Of a DNA stretch of 64,000 bases, positions 8,558-17,172 are shown in pieces. The position numbers and the translations under genes are program-made. The notes under the pieces were generated by a model, which was not told the DNA's origin, made no database searches, and saw only the letters and a program-made list of their open reading frames with translations. Position 1 is the first letter of the stretch; every line of letters begins with the position of its first letter. This DNA comes from Gordonia hankookensis (GTDB lineage Bacteria; Actinomycetota; Actinomycetes; Mycobacteriales; Mycobacteriaceae). The stretch covers positions 740,579 to 804,578 of the forward strand of contig NZ_JACWMS010000003.1 in assembly GCF_014673215.1 (NCBI RefSeq). The letters run 5' to 3'.

Positions 8558-9757
8558 TCACAGCCGCTGATCACCGAGAAGCTGTACCGAGCGCAGCGCG
8601 AGATACAACTCGGTGGCGTCCACCGGCTTGTCGACAGACCGATTGGTGAGATCGCGGATCTTGCGCAGCCGGTACAGCACCGTGTTGCGGTGGAAATGGA
8701 GACGTTTCGCCGTTGCCGCTGTCGAACCGTCACACTCGAACCAGGCCTCGAGTGTCGCGAGCATCTCCTCGCGTTCGTCCTCGGGTAGGTCCAGCAGAGG
8801 GCCCAATGTGCGAGCCGCGACCTCACGCGCGGTATCCGGGCTGCGGACGAGAAGTAATGCCAGCGTGAGACTTTCGTAGCGGCTGAGCGTCGCAGCACCA
8901 GGCGGCACGGAGCGTCGGGCAAGGCGGGACTCGTCCACGGCGCGCGCGATCTCGCTGGGCATCGAGAACGGCCCGCTCACACCGACACGGTGATCGAACA
9001 CCGAACCGAGTTCGGTCAAGCCGGCCTCGATGTCGGCATCGCACCGGCCGCAGATCAATCCGAGATACCCGTCGGGTCGCGCGTCCCAGACCGACGTGAC
9101 GCCCTTGCTCTGCAAACGGCCTGCGGTATCGCTCGCCGTGGTCGAGCGCGACTCGGGACTCCCGGCACACACCACGACGTAGCTCGCACGTTCGGGCAGA
9201 CCGAGGGCCCGCATGGCATCGATGATGGCTGTCGGGTTGTCCGCATGGTCGTCGAACACCTTCCGCACGAGGAGCGCTCGCGCCTCGGCGTCGGCGTGGG
9301 TGAGCAGGATCTCCGCTTCCCGGTAGCCCTCCACGGCAGCATCGGAGTACGTGTCGATCGCGGCCCAGAGCTGGGCGGGAACGTCGAGCAGTTCCACCGG
9401 CGAGACACCGCGAGATCCGCACAACATCTGCTCCCAGATCAGCTGGCCACCGAGCCGGTACGCCCTCAACAGCGCCGCAAGCGGGATCGCTTGCTCGGCC
9501 TTGAGTCGACCTGTCGCGCGAGCGACGTCGAACCGAACCCGGCCGCGGCCGGCGAGCACCGTGAGGATCGAACCCAGATTCTCGGTGCACGCAGCCGACA
9601 GTTGCTCCAGCGTGAGCAGCTGCGACTCGAGATAGGACTCCTCTGCCTTCTGCAGTCGTTCGACAAGGGTCTCGGTGAGTGCAGGCAGGTCGTCGAGCAG
9701 GTCGGCGGCGAGTGCGGCCGCCGTCGAGCTGCTGGTTGTGATGGGCACGGGCCACAT
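8558..9757 (-). CDS. PucR-family transcriptional regulator (CdaR-like)
   Basis: About 399 residues. The C-terminus has the hallmark PucR helix-turn-helix (DGSTAATAKRLHFHRNTVLY, then RLRKIRDLT), preceded by a GGDEF-like regulatory region and an N-terminal RsbR/PucR-type helical sensor. PucR/CdaR proteins usually activate a neighbouring catabolic gene in response to its substrate. This one is divergent from the aldehyde dehydrogenase gene, with 180 bases between the two that hold a perfect inverted repeat, and it runs into the acyl-CoA ligase gene. The start at 9757 is the ATG of MWPVPITTSS; a GTG three codons on is possible, and no strong ribosome site decides. Confidence 0.85.
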   Translation of the reverse strand: MWPVPITTSSSTAAALAADLLDDLPALTETLVERLQKAEESYLESQLLTLEQLSAACTENLGSILTVLAGRGRVRFDVARATGRLKAEQAIPLAALLRAYRLGGQLIWEQMLCGSRGVSPVELLDVPAQLWAAIDTYSDAAVEGYREAEILLTHADAEARALLVRKVFDDHADNPTAIIDAMRALGLPERASYVVVCAGSPESRSTTASDTAGRLQSKGVTSVWDARPDGYLGLICGRCDADIEAGLTELGSVFDHRVGVSGPFSMPSEIARAVDESRLARRSVPPGAATLSRYESLTLALLLVRSPDTAREVAARTLGPLLDLPEDEREEMLATLEAWFECDGSTAATAKRLHFHRNTVLYRLRKIRDLTNRSVDKPVDATELYLALRSVQLLGDQRL

Positions 9758-9781
9758 CGTAGCGGCCCGCGGTGAGCCACA

Positions 9782-9818
9782 CCACGTCAGCCTTGTGCCA
9801 GTGCACAAGGACACGTGG
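9782..9818. promoter_or_regulatory. Candidate PucR operator (nested inverted repeats)
   Basis: CCTTGTGC at 9791-9798 and GCACAAGG at 9803-9810 form a perfect 8+8 inverted repeat around CAGT. It is flanked by CCACGT (9782-9787) and ACGTGG (9813-9818), a second pair nearly concentric with it. It lies 24 bases before the pucR-type start and 120 before the dehydrogenase start, which is where a divergent activator would bind. Binding is inferred. Confidence 0.55.
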
Positions 9819-9937
9819 CCGACAGCGTGGCCGTCGCCTATGGCGGCGCCCGTGGTGCACCACGAAGAATCCAGGTATCGGGCCATCCCCTGATCCACAA
9901 GCGGTAACCACGAGACAACAGGAGCTGATCTACGCAC

Positions 9938-11659
9938 ATGAGCGTCGACACACACCAGACCGCCGATCACCGGGACGTGATCGACGCCGCGCTCTCCGAC
10001 CTGTCCGCAGGTGAGAAGGCCTGGGCCGGGTTGTCCCTGCTCGAACGCGCCGACCTTCTCGACCGTGTCCGGTCACTCACCGGGATGCACGCCGCGGACT
10101 GGGTCGCGGCGTCGGCGTCGATCAAACGGCTCGGGCCGCATTCGGCGCTCCTCGGCGAGGAATGGATGTCCGGTCCCTATGCATTCGCCACCGGCCTCGG
10201 TGCCACTGCACAAACGCTTCGCGACCTGGCCGCAGGCCGCAGCCCCATCGCCGACGCCGCCTTCGGGACCGCAGCAGGTCGGACCACCATCCGGGTCCTG
10301 CCGTCGTCGCGCTACGACTCATTGCTGCTCAACGGTTTCACCGCCGATGTGTGGCTGCGGCCGGGGGTCGACGCCGCGCAGGCCACCGCGGCGGCAGGTC
10401 TCGCACAACTCGATCCCACTGTCAGCGGCGGCATCGGCGTCGTCCTCGGTGCAGGCAACATCACGTCGATCGCGCCGCTGGACGTGATCTACGAACTGCT
10501 CGCCCACAACCGGGTGGTCGCCCTCAAGCTCAACCCGCTCACCGATCCGCTGCTGCCTGTTCTCGAGCGAGTGCTCGAACCGCTGACCTCAGTCGGAGCG
10601 ATCCGCATCCTCACCGGCGGAGCGGATGTCGGCGAGTACCTCGTCGGCCACGACGCGGTCGCCCATGTCCACATGACCGGCAGCGCCAACACGCACGACG
10701 CGATCGTCTGGGGAACCGGGGAGGAGGCCGAGCGGCGCAGGGCGTCCGGAGAGCCGCGCCTCACCACACCGATCACCAGCGAACTCGGCGGTGTGTCCCC
10801 GGCCATCGTGGTGCCCGGCCGATGGAGCGCAGCGGACCTGCGCTACCAGGCCGAGCACATCGCGACCCAGCGTCTGCACAATGGCGGATACAACTGCGTG
10901 GCCGCCCAGGTCGTCATCGTCTCCGCCGACTGGGACCAGAAGCACGAGTTCCTCGACGCGCTCCGCGAGGCGTTCGCCTCCGCGCCGGCGCGGGTCTGCT
11001 ATTACCCGGGCAGCGACGACCGCGTCGGCGCCGCTCGCACGGCGTACCCGACGTCGGAACAACTGGGCACGGCGGGTGAACGACTGCTGATCACCGGGCT
11101 GTCGCTCGACGAGGACGAGGACATCCTGCACACCGAGTACTTCGGACCGGTCCTCGGCGTTCTCGAGCTTCCCGGGACCGGTGCCGACTTCCTCACCAGC
11201 GCAACCGATGCCGCGAACAATCACTTCCTCGGAACCCTCGGGGTGAACGTGATCGCACACCCTGCTTCGATCGCCGGACTCGGCGAGGCCTTCGAGTCGA
11301 TGATCGCCGCCCTCCGCTACGGGACCATCGCCGTCAATGCGTGGACCGGAGTTGGCTTCCTCAGCGCCGCCGCAACGTGGGGGGCGTTTCCCGGTCACAG
11401 TCTGGACGACGTCCAATCAGGAATCGGCGTGGTACACAACGCCTTCCTCCTCGCCGACACCGAACGCACAGTGGTTCGCGGGCCCTTCCGGCCTGCACCG
11501 CGCTCGGTTCTGCACGGCGAATGGTCGATCTCCCCGAAGCCGCCGTGGTTCGTCACCAACCGGACAGCGGCAACCACCGGTCGCCTGCTCGCCGACTTCG
11601 CCGGCGCGCCGTCTCCACTGAAACTGCCCGCCATCTTCGCCTCCGCACTACGTGGCTGA
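9938..11659 (+). CDS. Aldehyde dehydrogenase family protein (long, atypical)
   Basis: A 573-residue NAD(P)-dependent aldehyde dehydrogenase, about 90 residues longer than the usual 480. Recognisable motifs: cofactor-binding LKLNP (Lys197), MTGS at 246-249, the general-base Glu282 in ELGGVSP and the catalytic Cys320 in GGYNCVAAQ. The active Cys context (YNC in place of GQxC) and the long N- and C-terminal extensions mark a divergent subgroup. It probably oxidises an aldehyde made by the GMC oxidoreductase 54 bases downstream. A divergent PucR regulator and the inverted repeat at 9782-9818 suggest induction by the substrate. Confidence 0.85.
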   Translation: MSVDTHQTADHRDVIDAALSDLSAGEKAWAGLSLLERADLLDRVRSLTGMHAADWVAASASIKRLGPHSALLGEEWMSGPYAFATGLGATAQTLRDLAAGRSPIADAAFGTAAGRTTIRVLPSSRYDSLLLNGFTADVWLRPGVDAAQATAAAGLAQLDPTVSGGIGVVLGAGNITSIAPLDVIYELLAHNRVVALKLNPLTDPLLPVLERVLEPLTSVGAIRILTGGADVGEYLVGHDAVAHVHMTGSANTHDAIVWGTGEEAERRRASGEPRLTTPITSELGGVSPAIVVPGRWSAADLRYQAEHIATQRLHNGGYNCVAAQVVIVSADWDQKHEFLDALREAFASAPARVCYYPGSDDRVGAARTAYPTSEQLGTAGERLLITGLSLDEDEDILHTEYFGPVLGVLELPGTGADFLTSATDAANNHFLGTLGVNVIAHPASIAGLGEAFESMIAALRYGTIAVNAWTGVGFLSAAATWGAFPGHSLDDVQSGIGVVHNAFLLADTERTVVRGPFRPAPRSVLHGEWSISPKPPWFVTNRTAATTGRLLADFAGAPSPLKLPAIFASALRG

Positions 11660-11713
11660 ACACAACTGCGGCTGATGCCAACACGGCAGACCATCTCACC
11701 ACGAAAGGCCACC

Positions 11714-13312
11714 ATGCCCACCACAGCACCACGCACCGTCGACTACGTCGTCGTGGGGACCGGGTCCGCCGGTGCCGTCGTCGCGAACCGACTCAGCGCC
11801 GACTCCCGCAACGAGGTCCTCGTTCTCGAAGCCGGGACGAAGGACTCCGACAAGTTCATCCACATCCCCGCGGCGTTCTCGAAACTGTTCGGCAGCGCGT
11901 CGGACTGGGACTACTCGACCGAGCCGCAACCGGAACTGGGCGGTCGACGCGTCGTCTACCCACGCGGCAAGACACTCGGCGGCTCGTCGTCGATGAACGC
12001 CATGATGTGGGTTCGCGGATTCGCCGCCGACTATGACGCGTGGTCCGAGCATGCGGGTGCCGACTGGTCGTTCGACGGCCTCGTCGAGTACTTCCGGCGC
12101 ATCGAGAACGTCGCGGGCGCCACCGAGAACGACGAAGGCACCACCGGGCCGCTGCACGTGTCACATCAGCGCTCGCCGCGCCCGCTGACCCGCGCGTTCC
12201 TCGACGCCGCGGCCGAGTGCGGACATACCGTGGAGCGTGCGAATCTGCCGGAGCCGAAGGGTTTCTCGCAGACGATGGTGACCCAGCACAAGGGCGCACG
12301 GTTCAGCACCGCCGACGCATATCTACGCCCCGCGCTCAAGCGAAAGAACCTCAGCCTCGTCACCGAAGCGCTCGCCACCAAGGTGTTGTTCGATGGCACC
12401 CGCGCCGTCGGTGTCGAGTACACCCACGCAGGTCGGACGCAGACGGTGCACGCGCGACGTGAGGTCGTGCTCTGCGGCGGTGCCGTCAACACCCCGCAGT
12501 TGCTCATGCTCTCGGGTGTGGGCGACAGCGACGATCTCGCCGGGCACGGCATCCGCACCGTCGCGCACAACGGCGGTGTCGGCCGCAACCTGCTCGATCA
12601 CCTGCTGGCGCCGATCGGCTGGGACGTCGACTCCGGGACGCTGCGCGACGCCGAGAGCCCTCGCCAACTCGCCGACTACCTGCTGCGCCGTCGCGGCATG
12701 CTGACCTCGAACGTCGGCGAGGCCTACGGATTCATCCGTAGTCGCGACGACTTGCGCTTGCCGGATCTCGAGCTGATCTTCGCCCCCGTCGCGTTCTACA
12801 ACGAAGGCGTGGGCGAGGCGTATCCGCACCACGCCGTCGCAATGGGACCGATCCTGGTCCAGCCGAAGAGCACCGGAACGATCACGCTGCGTTCGGCGGA
12901 CCCGACCGCCAAGCCGATGATCGACCCGCGCTACCTCAGCGATCCCGCAGGCGTCGACCGTGCGGCGATGATGCAGGGATTGCGGGCGACCGTCGAGATC
13001 GCACAAGCGCCGTCACTGCGCGGGCGGCTCGGCGTGGTCTCGCAGCCGCGCACCGACTCCCGCGTGCCCGACGACGCCGTCCTGACCGAGGTGCTCGACC
13101 GTCACTCGCACACGCTCTATCACCCGGTGGGCACCTGCCGCATGGGCACCGACACCGACAGTGTCGTCACGCCCACCCTCGCCGTTCGGGGTGTCACCGG
13201 CCTGCGAGTCGCCGACGCCTCGGTGATGCCAACCATCGTCCGAGGACACACCCATGCCCCGTCGGTGCTCATCGGCGAGAAGGCGGCGGATCTGATCCTC
13301 GCGGGCCGCTGA
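11714..13312 (+). CDS. GMC-family FAD alcohol oxidoreductase (choline/alcohol dehydrogenase-like)
   Basis: A 532-residue glucose-methanol-choline flavoprotein. The FAD-binding dinucleotide motif VVGTGSAGAVVANRLS is at the N-terminus, the GMC signature GGSSSMNAMMWVRG near residue 80, and the catalytic His in HPVGTCRMG near the end, followed by GHTHAPSVLIGEKAADLI (the second active-site position is the usual His/Asn). It would oxidise a primary alcohol to an aldehyde for the dehydrogenase encoded just upstream. I use the ATG at 11714, preceded by AAAGG; upstream ATG 11675 lacks a site and the FAD motif would start unusually late. Confidence 0.9.
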   Translation: MPTTAPRTVDYVVVGTGSAGAVVANRLSADSRNEVLVLEAGTKDSDKFIHIPAAFSKLFGSASDWDYSTEPQPELGGRRVVYPRGKTLGGSSSMNAMMWVRGFAADYDAWSEHAGADWSFDGLVEYFRRIENVAGATENDEGTTGPLHVSHQRSPRPLTRAFLDAAAECGHTVERANLPEPKGFSQTMVTQHKGARFSTADAYLRPALKRKNLSLVTEALATKVLFDGTRAVGVEYTHAGRTQTVHARREVVLCGGAVNTPQLLMLSGVGDSDDLAGHGIRTVAHNGGVGRNLLDHLLAPIGWDVDSGTLRDAESPRQLADYLLRRRGMLTSNVGEAYGFIRSRDDLRLPDLELIFAPVAFYNEGVGEAYPHHAVAMGPILVQPKSTGTITLRSADPTAKPMIDPRYLSDPAGVDRAAMMQGLRATVEIAQAPSLRGRLGVVSQPRTDSRVPDDAVLTEVLDRHSHTLYHPVGTCRMGTDTDSVVTPTLAVRGVTGLRVADASVMPTIVRGHTHAPSVLIGEKAADLILAGR

Positions 13313-13497
13313 GCGGCGGCAGGATCGTGAGCGGTGGGAGATGCTGCGCGCCATTGCTTCATGTGACGTCAACACGTGGTTGAGAGGCCAATGGCATTTC
13401 AACCATCAGCAGAGCTTCGGGCTCAGAACGACGAGTACGGCGGCCTGCCGCGAGGCATTCTCCGCCCTGGGCCTGAGCGGAGAGGGGGATGTCGATG
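13313..13497. other. Convergent intergenic region with a weak hairpin
   Basis: Between the GMC gene and the last gene of the minus-strand operon I see no coding frame. TCTCCGC (13459-13465) pairs perfectly with GCGGAGA (13477-13483) around an 11-base loop, 15 bases beyond the acyl-CoA synthetase stop. This may end the ten-gene operon, although there is no T-run. Confidence 0.4.
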
Positions 13498-15069
13498 TCA
13501 TTCACCTCTGCGCAAAGCGTGCTTCTTGATCTTGCCTGTCGAGGTCTTCGGGAGGTCGGCGAACACGATCTCCCTGGGCACCTTGAACCGGGCGAGTCTC
13601 TCGCGAGCGAACGCGATCAGATCGTCGGCCTCCACCTGGGCACCACCGCGCACCGTCACGTAGGCGACCGGGATCTCGCCCCATCGCTCGTCGGCGCGTC
13701 CGACCACCGCCGACTCGACGACGCCCGGATGTCCGTCGAGGACCCGTTCGACCTCGACCGACGCGATGTTCTCGCCGCCGGAGATGATGACATCCTTACT
13801 GCGGTCGCGGATCTCGACGTAGCCGTCGGGATGCATCACCGCGAGGTCGCCAGTACGCAGCCAGCCGTCGATCGTGGCCGCCGTGGTCGCGTCCGCATCG
13901 CGGTAATAGCCGAGCATCACGTTGTTGCCGCGGACCACCAACTCGCCCTGCGTCTCGCCGTCGGCGGGGACGTCGACGCCCTCGGGCGCCACCACCCGGA
14001 CGTGTCCGGCGGCGATGTTGCCGATGCCCTGCCGCGCCGTGCGCACCGCCCGGTCGGCGGCCGACCCGACATCCCAGTCCGGCTGCCACTGGTTCACGAC
14101 GATGGGACCGAAGGTCTCGGTCATCCCGTACAGGTGGGTGATCTCGATCCCGAGGCCGGCCATCCGCTCGAGCAGGGCGGGAGACGGTGGCGCGCCGCCG
14201 GTCCCGGCATGCACGGAGTGGTCGAGCGCGGCAGCCGCCGGGTCCTCGGCGATCATCGTCAGGACTGTAGGAGCAGCGCTGAAGTGTGTGATCCCGTCCG
14301 CAAAGAAGTGACGCCAGACCTGCGCGGTGTCGATGCTACGCAGGCAGACATGCGTGCCACCTGCCGCGGTGACCGCCCACGTGAAACACCAACCGTCACA
14401 ATGGAACATCGGCAGCGTCCACAGATATCGCGAACCGGTCCCGAGTCCCGCGTGGTAGGCCATCGCCAGCGCCTGCAGGTAGGCGCCGCGGTGGTGGTAC
14501 ATCACGCCCTTGGGTCTGCCGGTGGTCCCCGACGTGTAGTTGACTGCGAGTAGTCCCCGCTCGTCCGGCTCGCGGTAGACCGGTTCCGACGCCCCGCGCA
14601 GGAGCTGTTCGTATTCGTCGGATGGCTCACTCGCGGCGACCACCACGCGCACGCCCGTCGCGGCACCGACTACGTGTGCCCGCTCGGCGAACTCGGCGGT
14701 CGCCACCAGCAGTGTGGCGCCACTGTGCTCGATGATGTAGACAAGTTCGACCTCTGACAGTCGGATGTTCAACGGGACCAACACCGATCCGTGCGCCGGA
14801 ACGGCATTGTGCAATTCGAGCATCACGTGACTGTTGGTGCACAGGGCCGCAACGCGGTCTCCCGGGCCGATCCCCAGGCCCTCCAAGACGGACGTGAGGC
14901 GGGCGACGCGTCGGTGGAAGTCGGAGTAGGTGAACCTCCGGTTACCATCGATGATGGCGATCCGGTCCGCGAAGGCGTACGCCGCGCGATCCAGGAATGT
15001 CGCCGGGCTCAGTGCCGCGAAGGTGAAGTCGGCAGGTACCGGGGGCACGGGTCGATCCTCAGTCACCAT
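13498..15069 (-). CDS. Acyl-CoA synthetase (AMP-binding, medium-chain type)
   Basis: A 523-residue ANL-family ligase with the P-loop NYTSGTTGRPKGVMYHHRGA, a FHCDGWCF motif typical of the AlkK-like medium-chain subgroup, YGMTETFGP, RDRSKDVIISGGENI and the catalytic lysine near the C-terminus (TSTGKIKKH). The start (ATG 15069 or GTG 15066) lies inside the last codons of the glycerol-dehydrogenase-like gene, so translation is coupled and it is the tenth and last gene of the operon. An acyl-CoA ligase at the end of a sugar/polyol-type operon is unusual; it may activate a carboxylic acid product of the pathway, or have joined the operon secondarily. Confidence 0.85.
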   Translation of the reverse strand: MVTEDRPVPPVPADFTFAALSPATFLDRAAYAFADRIAIIDGNRRFTYSDFHRRVARLTSVLEGLGIGPGDRVAALCTNSHVMLELHNAVPAHGSVLVPLNIRLSEVELVYIIEHSGATLLVATAEFAERAHVVGAATGVRVVVAASEPSDEYEQLLRGASEPVYREPDERGLLAVNYTSGTTGRPKGVMYHHRGAYLQALAMAYHAGLGTGSRYLWTLPMFHCDGWCFTWAVTAAGGTHVCLRSIDTAQVWRHFFADGITHFSAAPTVLTMIAEDPAAAALDHSVHAGTGGAPPSPALLERMAGLGIEITHLYGMTETFGPIVVNQWQPDWDVGSAADRAVRTARQGIGNIAAGHVRVVAPEGVDVPADGETQGELVVRGNNVMLGYYRDADATTAATIDGWLRTGDLAVMHPDGYVEIRDRSKDVIISGGENIASVEVERVLDGHPGVVESAVVGRADERWGEIPVAYVTVRGGAQVEADDLIAFARERLARFKVPREIVFADLPKTSTGKIKKHALRRGE

Positions 15070-16186
15070 CCGACGCCACCTGCCGTTCCACGGCGTCGAT
15101 GGCCGCAGTGATGCGTGTGGCGGACGCGTCGACCCACGTGTTCGCCGCGTGCGGGGCCGCGGCGGCCGCGGCGCCGAGGGCCGCGATCTCCTGGCTCGTC
15201 GGAGAAGGCATGTCGAGATCGGCAAGCGACGTCGGCAGGCCGACCGCGGTCAGGAAGTCGCGGATCTCGCGCCGGTCGACCTCGGGGTCGTCCTCGAGCG
15301 CGAGTTGCACGAGAAGCCCATAGGCGACGTGGAACCCGTGGAGGTGCTTCGACGATCCGCGCCCCACCTGAAGCCCGCGTGTCATGCAGTGCGCGATCGA
15401 GAGGCCGCCGTTCTCGTATCCGATCCCCGACAACAGGATCACCGCTTCGACGACGGCTTCGACCTCGGCCGTGACCCGCCCATCGATGACATCGCGGACC
15501 GCGGCCACACCGTCACGCAACAGCACTCGCGAGCAACCGTCCGCGATCACCTCACCGATGATGAGCGGCCGGGTCCCCTGCGTGGTGACACCGCGACCCC
15601 GCGCGCACGAGCGTGCCTCGAACTTCTTGGACAACGCGTCCCCGATTCCCGACACCAGGAACCGGATCGGGGCGGTCGCGATAACCTTGGTGTCGACGAC
15701 GACTGCGGCCGGGTTGCTCGGCAGTCTGCCGAGCTCCGACAAACGACCCTCGTCATCGTAGAGCGCGTAGATGCTCGCCGTCGGGCCATCATTGGACGCC
15801 GTCGTCGGGACCGAGATCATCGGGCGCCCGAGCCGGTGCGCGACGCCCTTCGCGACATCGAGCGCCTTGCCTCCACCCACACCGACGACGACATCGCCGA
15901 AACCGGTCGCGACTCGATCGACGGTGGTCGCGATATGGGCACGGGTCACCGGCCCCCGATAGGGCACGACCTGATGCGTGAGACCGGCCAACGCCATCGA
16001 CGCGGTCAGACGTTCACCGAGAAGCTCCACGATGTCGGCGTCGATCACCACGACCGGGCGCGCGCCGTGTTCGGCGACAATCGGGCCGAGCTCGTCGAAC
16101 ACCCCGGGCCCCTGCACGTACTGCTGAGGTGCAGCGAACCGACGGGCCGCGCGTTCGACGCCGACGCCGTCGAGAGCCGCACTCAT
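15059..16186 (-). CDS. Iron/zinc-containing alcohol dehydrogenase, glycerol dehydrogenase-like
   Basis: A 375-residue metal-dependent alcohol dehydrogenase. NAD-binding GVGGGKALD is at 102-110, and the metal ligands are Asp183 (in GIGDALSKKFEA), His266 (SIAHCMTRG) and His283 (LHGFHVAYG), matching GldA. The family interconverts glycerol and dihydroxyacetone or similar short polyols and ketones. Its start overlaps the transketolase C-subunit stop by four bases and its end overlaps the acyl-CoA synthetase start, so it is tightly built into the operon. In this context it may act on a C2-C4 hydroxycarbonyl released by transketolase; the true substrate is unknown. Confidence 0.85.
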   Translation of the reverse strand: MSAALDGVGVERAARRFAAPQQYVQGPGVFDELGPIVAEHGARPVVVIDADIVELLGERLTASMALAGLTHQVVPYRGPVTRAHIATTVDRVATGFGDVVVGVGGGKALDVAKGVAHRLGRPMISVPTTASNDGPTASIYALYDDEGRLSELGRLPSNPAAVVVDTKVIATAPIRFLVSGIGDALSKKFEARSCARGRGVTTQGTRPLIIGEVIADGCSRVLLRDGVAAVRDVIDGRVTAEVEAVVEAVILLSGIGYENGGLSIAHCMTRGLQVGRGSSKHLHGFHVAYGLLVQLALEDDPEVDRREIRDFLTAVGLPTSLADLDMPSPTSQEIAALGAAAAAAPHAANTWVDASATRITAAIDAVERQVASDGD

Positions 16187-17172
16187 GTGTAGGGCCAGTC
16201 GCCGGTGATCACCGCGCGGGTGATCGCGTCCTCGTCCAGCCCGAACAGCGTCTCGTTGTAGGACTGGGATCCGCACGGGTGGAATCGATCGCCGAGGCCG
16301 ATGCGTGTCACCGGGACAGAGATGCCGCGATCAGCCAGCGTCTCGACCACTGCGGTACCGAGGCCGCCCGAGCGGAGGCCGTTCTCCACCACGATCACCC
16401 GGCCGGCATCGGCGGCGACCGCGGCGATGGCTTCGGTGTCCAACGGCTTGATAGTCGGCACATGCAGGACCGAGGCAGCGATACCCTGCTGCTCGGCGGT
16501 CGCCGCGGCCTTCAGCGCACGTGCGGACATGAAGCCCGTGCCGATCACCGCGACGTCACGACCTGGCCGGAGCAGCCGCGCACGCCCGATCTCGAACCGT
16601 AAATCGCCCTCGTCGAACACCACCGGCACGTTGCCGCGCAGATTGCGGATGTAGAAGGTCCCGGGGGTCTCGGCGGCTGCACGGATCACGTGGCGCAGCT
16701 CGACCGCATCGCATGGGTCGATGACGGTGAGATCGGGGATCGACCGCATCACCACCAGATCCTCGAGCGATTGATGGGTCGCACCATAGGGATTCACGAG
16801 GCCGGGAGAACCGGCGACGATCTTCACGTCCGCCTTGCTGTGCGCACACGACACCGCGATGAAATCGAGCGCGCGCCGAGTGAGGAAGGCGGCGTATGTC
16901 GCGCAGAAGGCGATCTTGCCCACCTTGGCCAAACCGGCCGCCATCATCACCGCGTTCTGCTCGGCCATCCCTGCGTTGAAGTACCGTTCCGGGAACCGTT
17001 CCCGGAACGGGATGATGTCGGAGTACTTCGACATGTCGGCGCTTAGCCCTACGATCCGCTCGTCCCGCGCGCCCAGTTCGGCGAGCTCGTTTCCGAAGGG
17101 TGCTCGTTCGTACGGTCCCTCGATCTCAGCGATCTCACCCATGCCACCGGCACGGTTCCTGACCTCAGCCAC
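16183..17172 (-). CDS. Transketolase C-terminal subunit
   Basis: A 329-residue protein covering the pyrimidine-binding and C-terminal domains of transketolase. The catalytic Glu that activates thiamine diphosphate is Glu71 in NAGMAEQNAV. It needs the N-terminal subunit encoded directly upstream (eight-base overlap) to form the active heterotetramer. Split transketolases in catabolic operons often have specialised donors or acceptors: apulose-4-phosphate transketolase (AptAB) and sulfo-transketolase are known cases. The four-base overlap with the next gene shows translational coupling. Confidence 0.9.
   Translation of the reverse strand: MAEVRNRAGGMGEIAEIEGPYERAPFGNELAELGARDERIVGLSADMSKYSDIIPFRERFPERYFNAGMAEQNAVMMAAGLAKVGKIAFCATYAAFLTRRALDFIAVSCAHSKADVKIVAGSPGLVNPYGATHQSLEDLVVMRSIPDLTVIDPCDAVELRHVIRAAAETPGTFYIRNLRGNVPVVFDEGDLRFEIGRARLLRPGRDVAVIGTGFMSARALKAAATAEQQGIAASVLHVPTIKPLDTEAIAAVAADAGRVIVVENGLRSGGLGTAVVETLADRGISVPVTRIGLGDRFHPCGSQSYNETLFGLDEDAITRAVITGDWPYT

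Noticed and set aside
10122..11736. Minus-strand frames opposite the aldehyde dehydrogenase
   Set aside because: Mirror frames of the intact dehydrogenase, broken into pieces, without recognisable domains.
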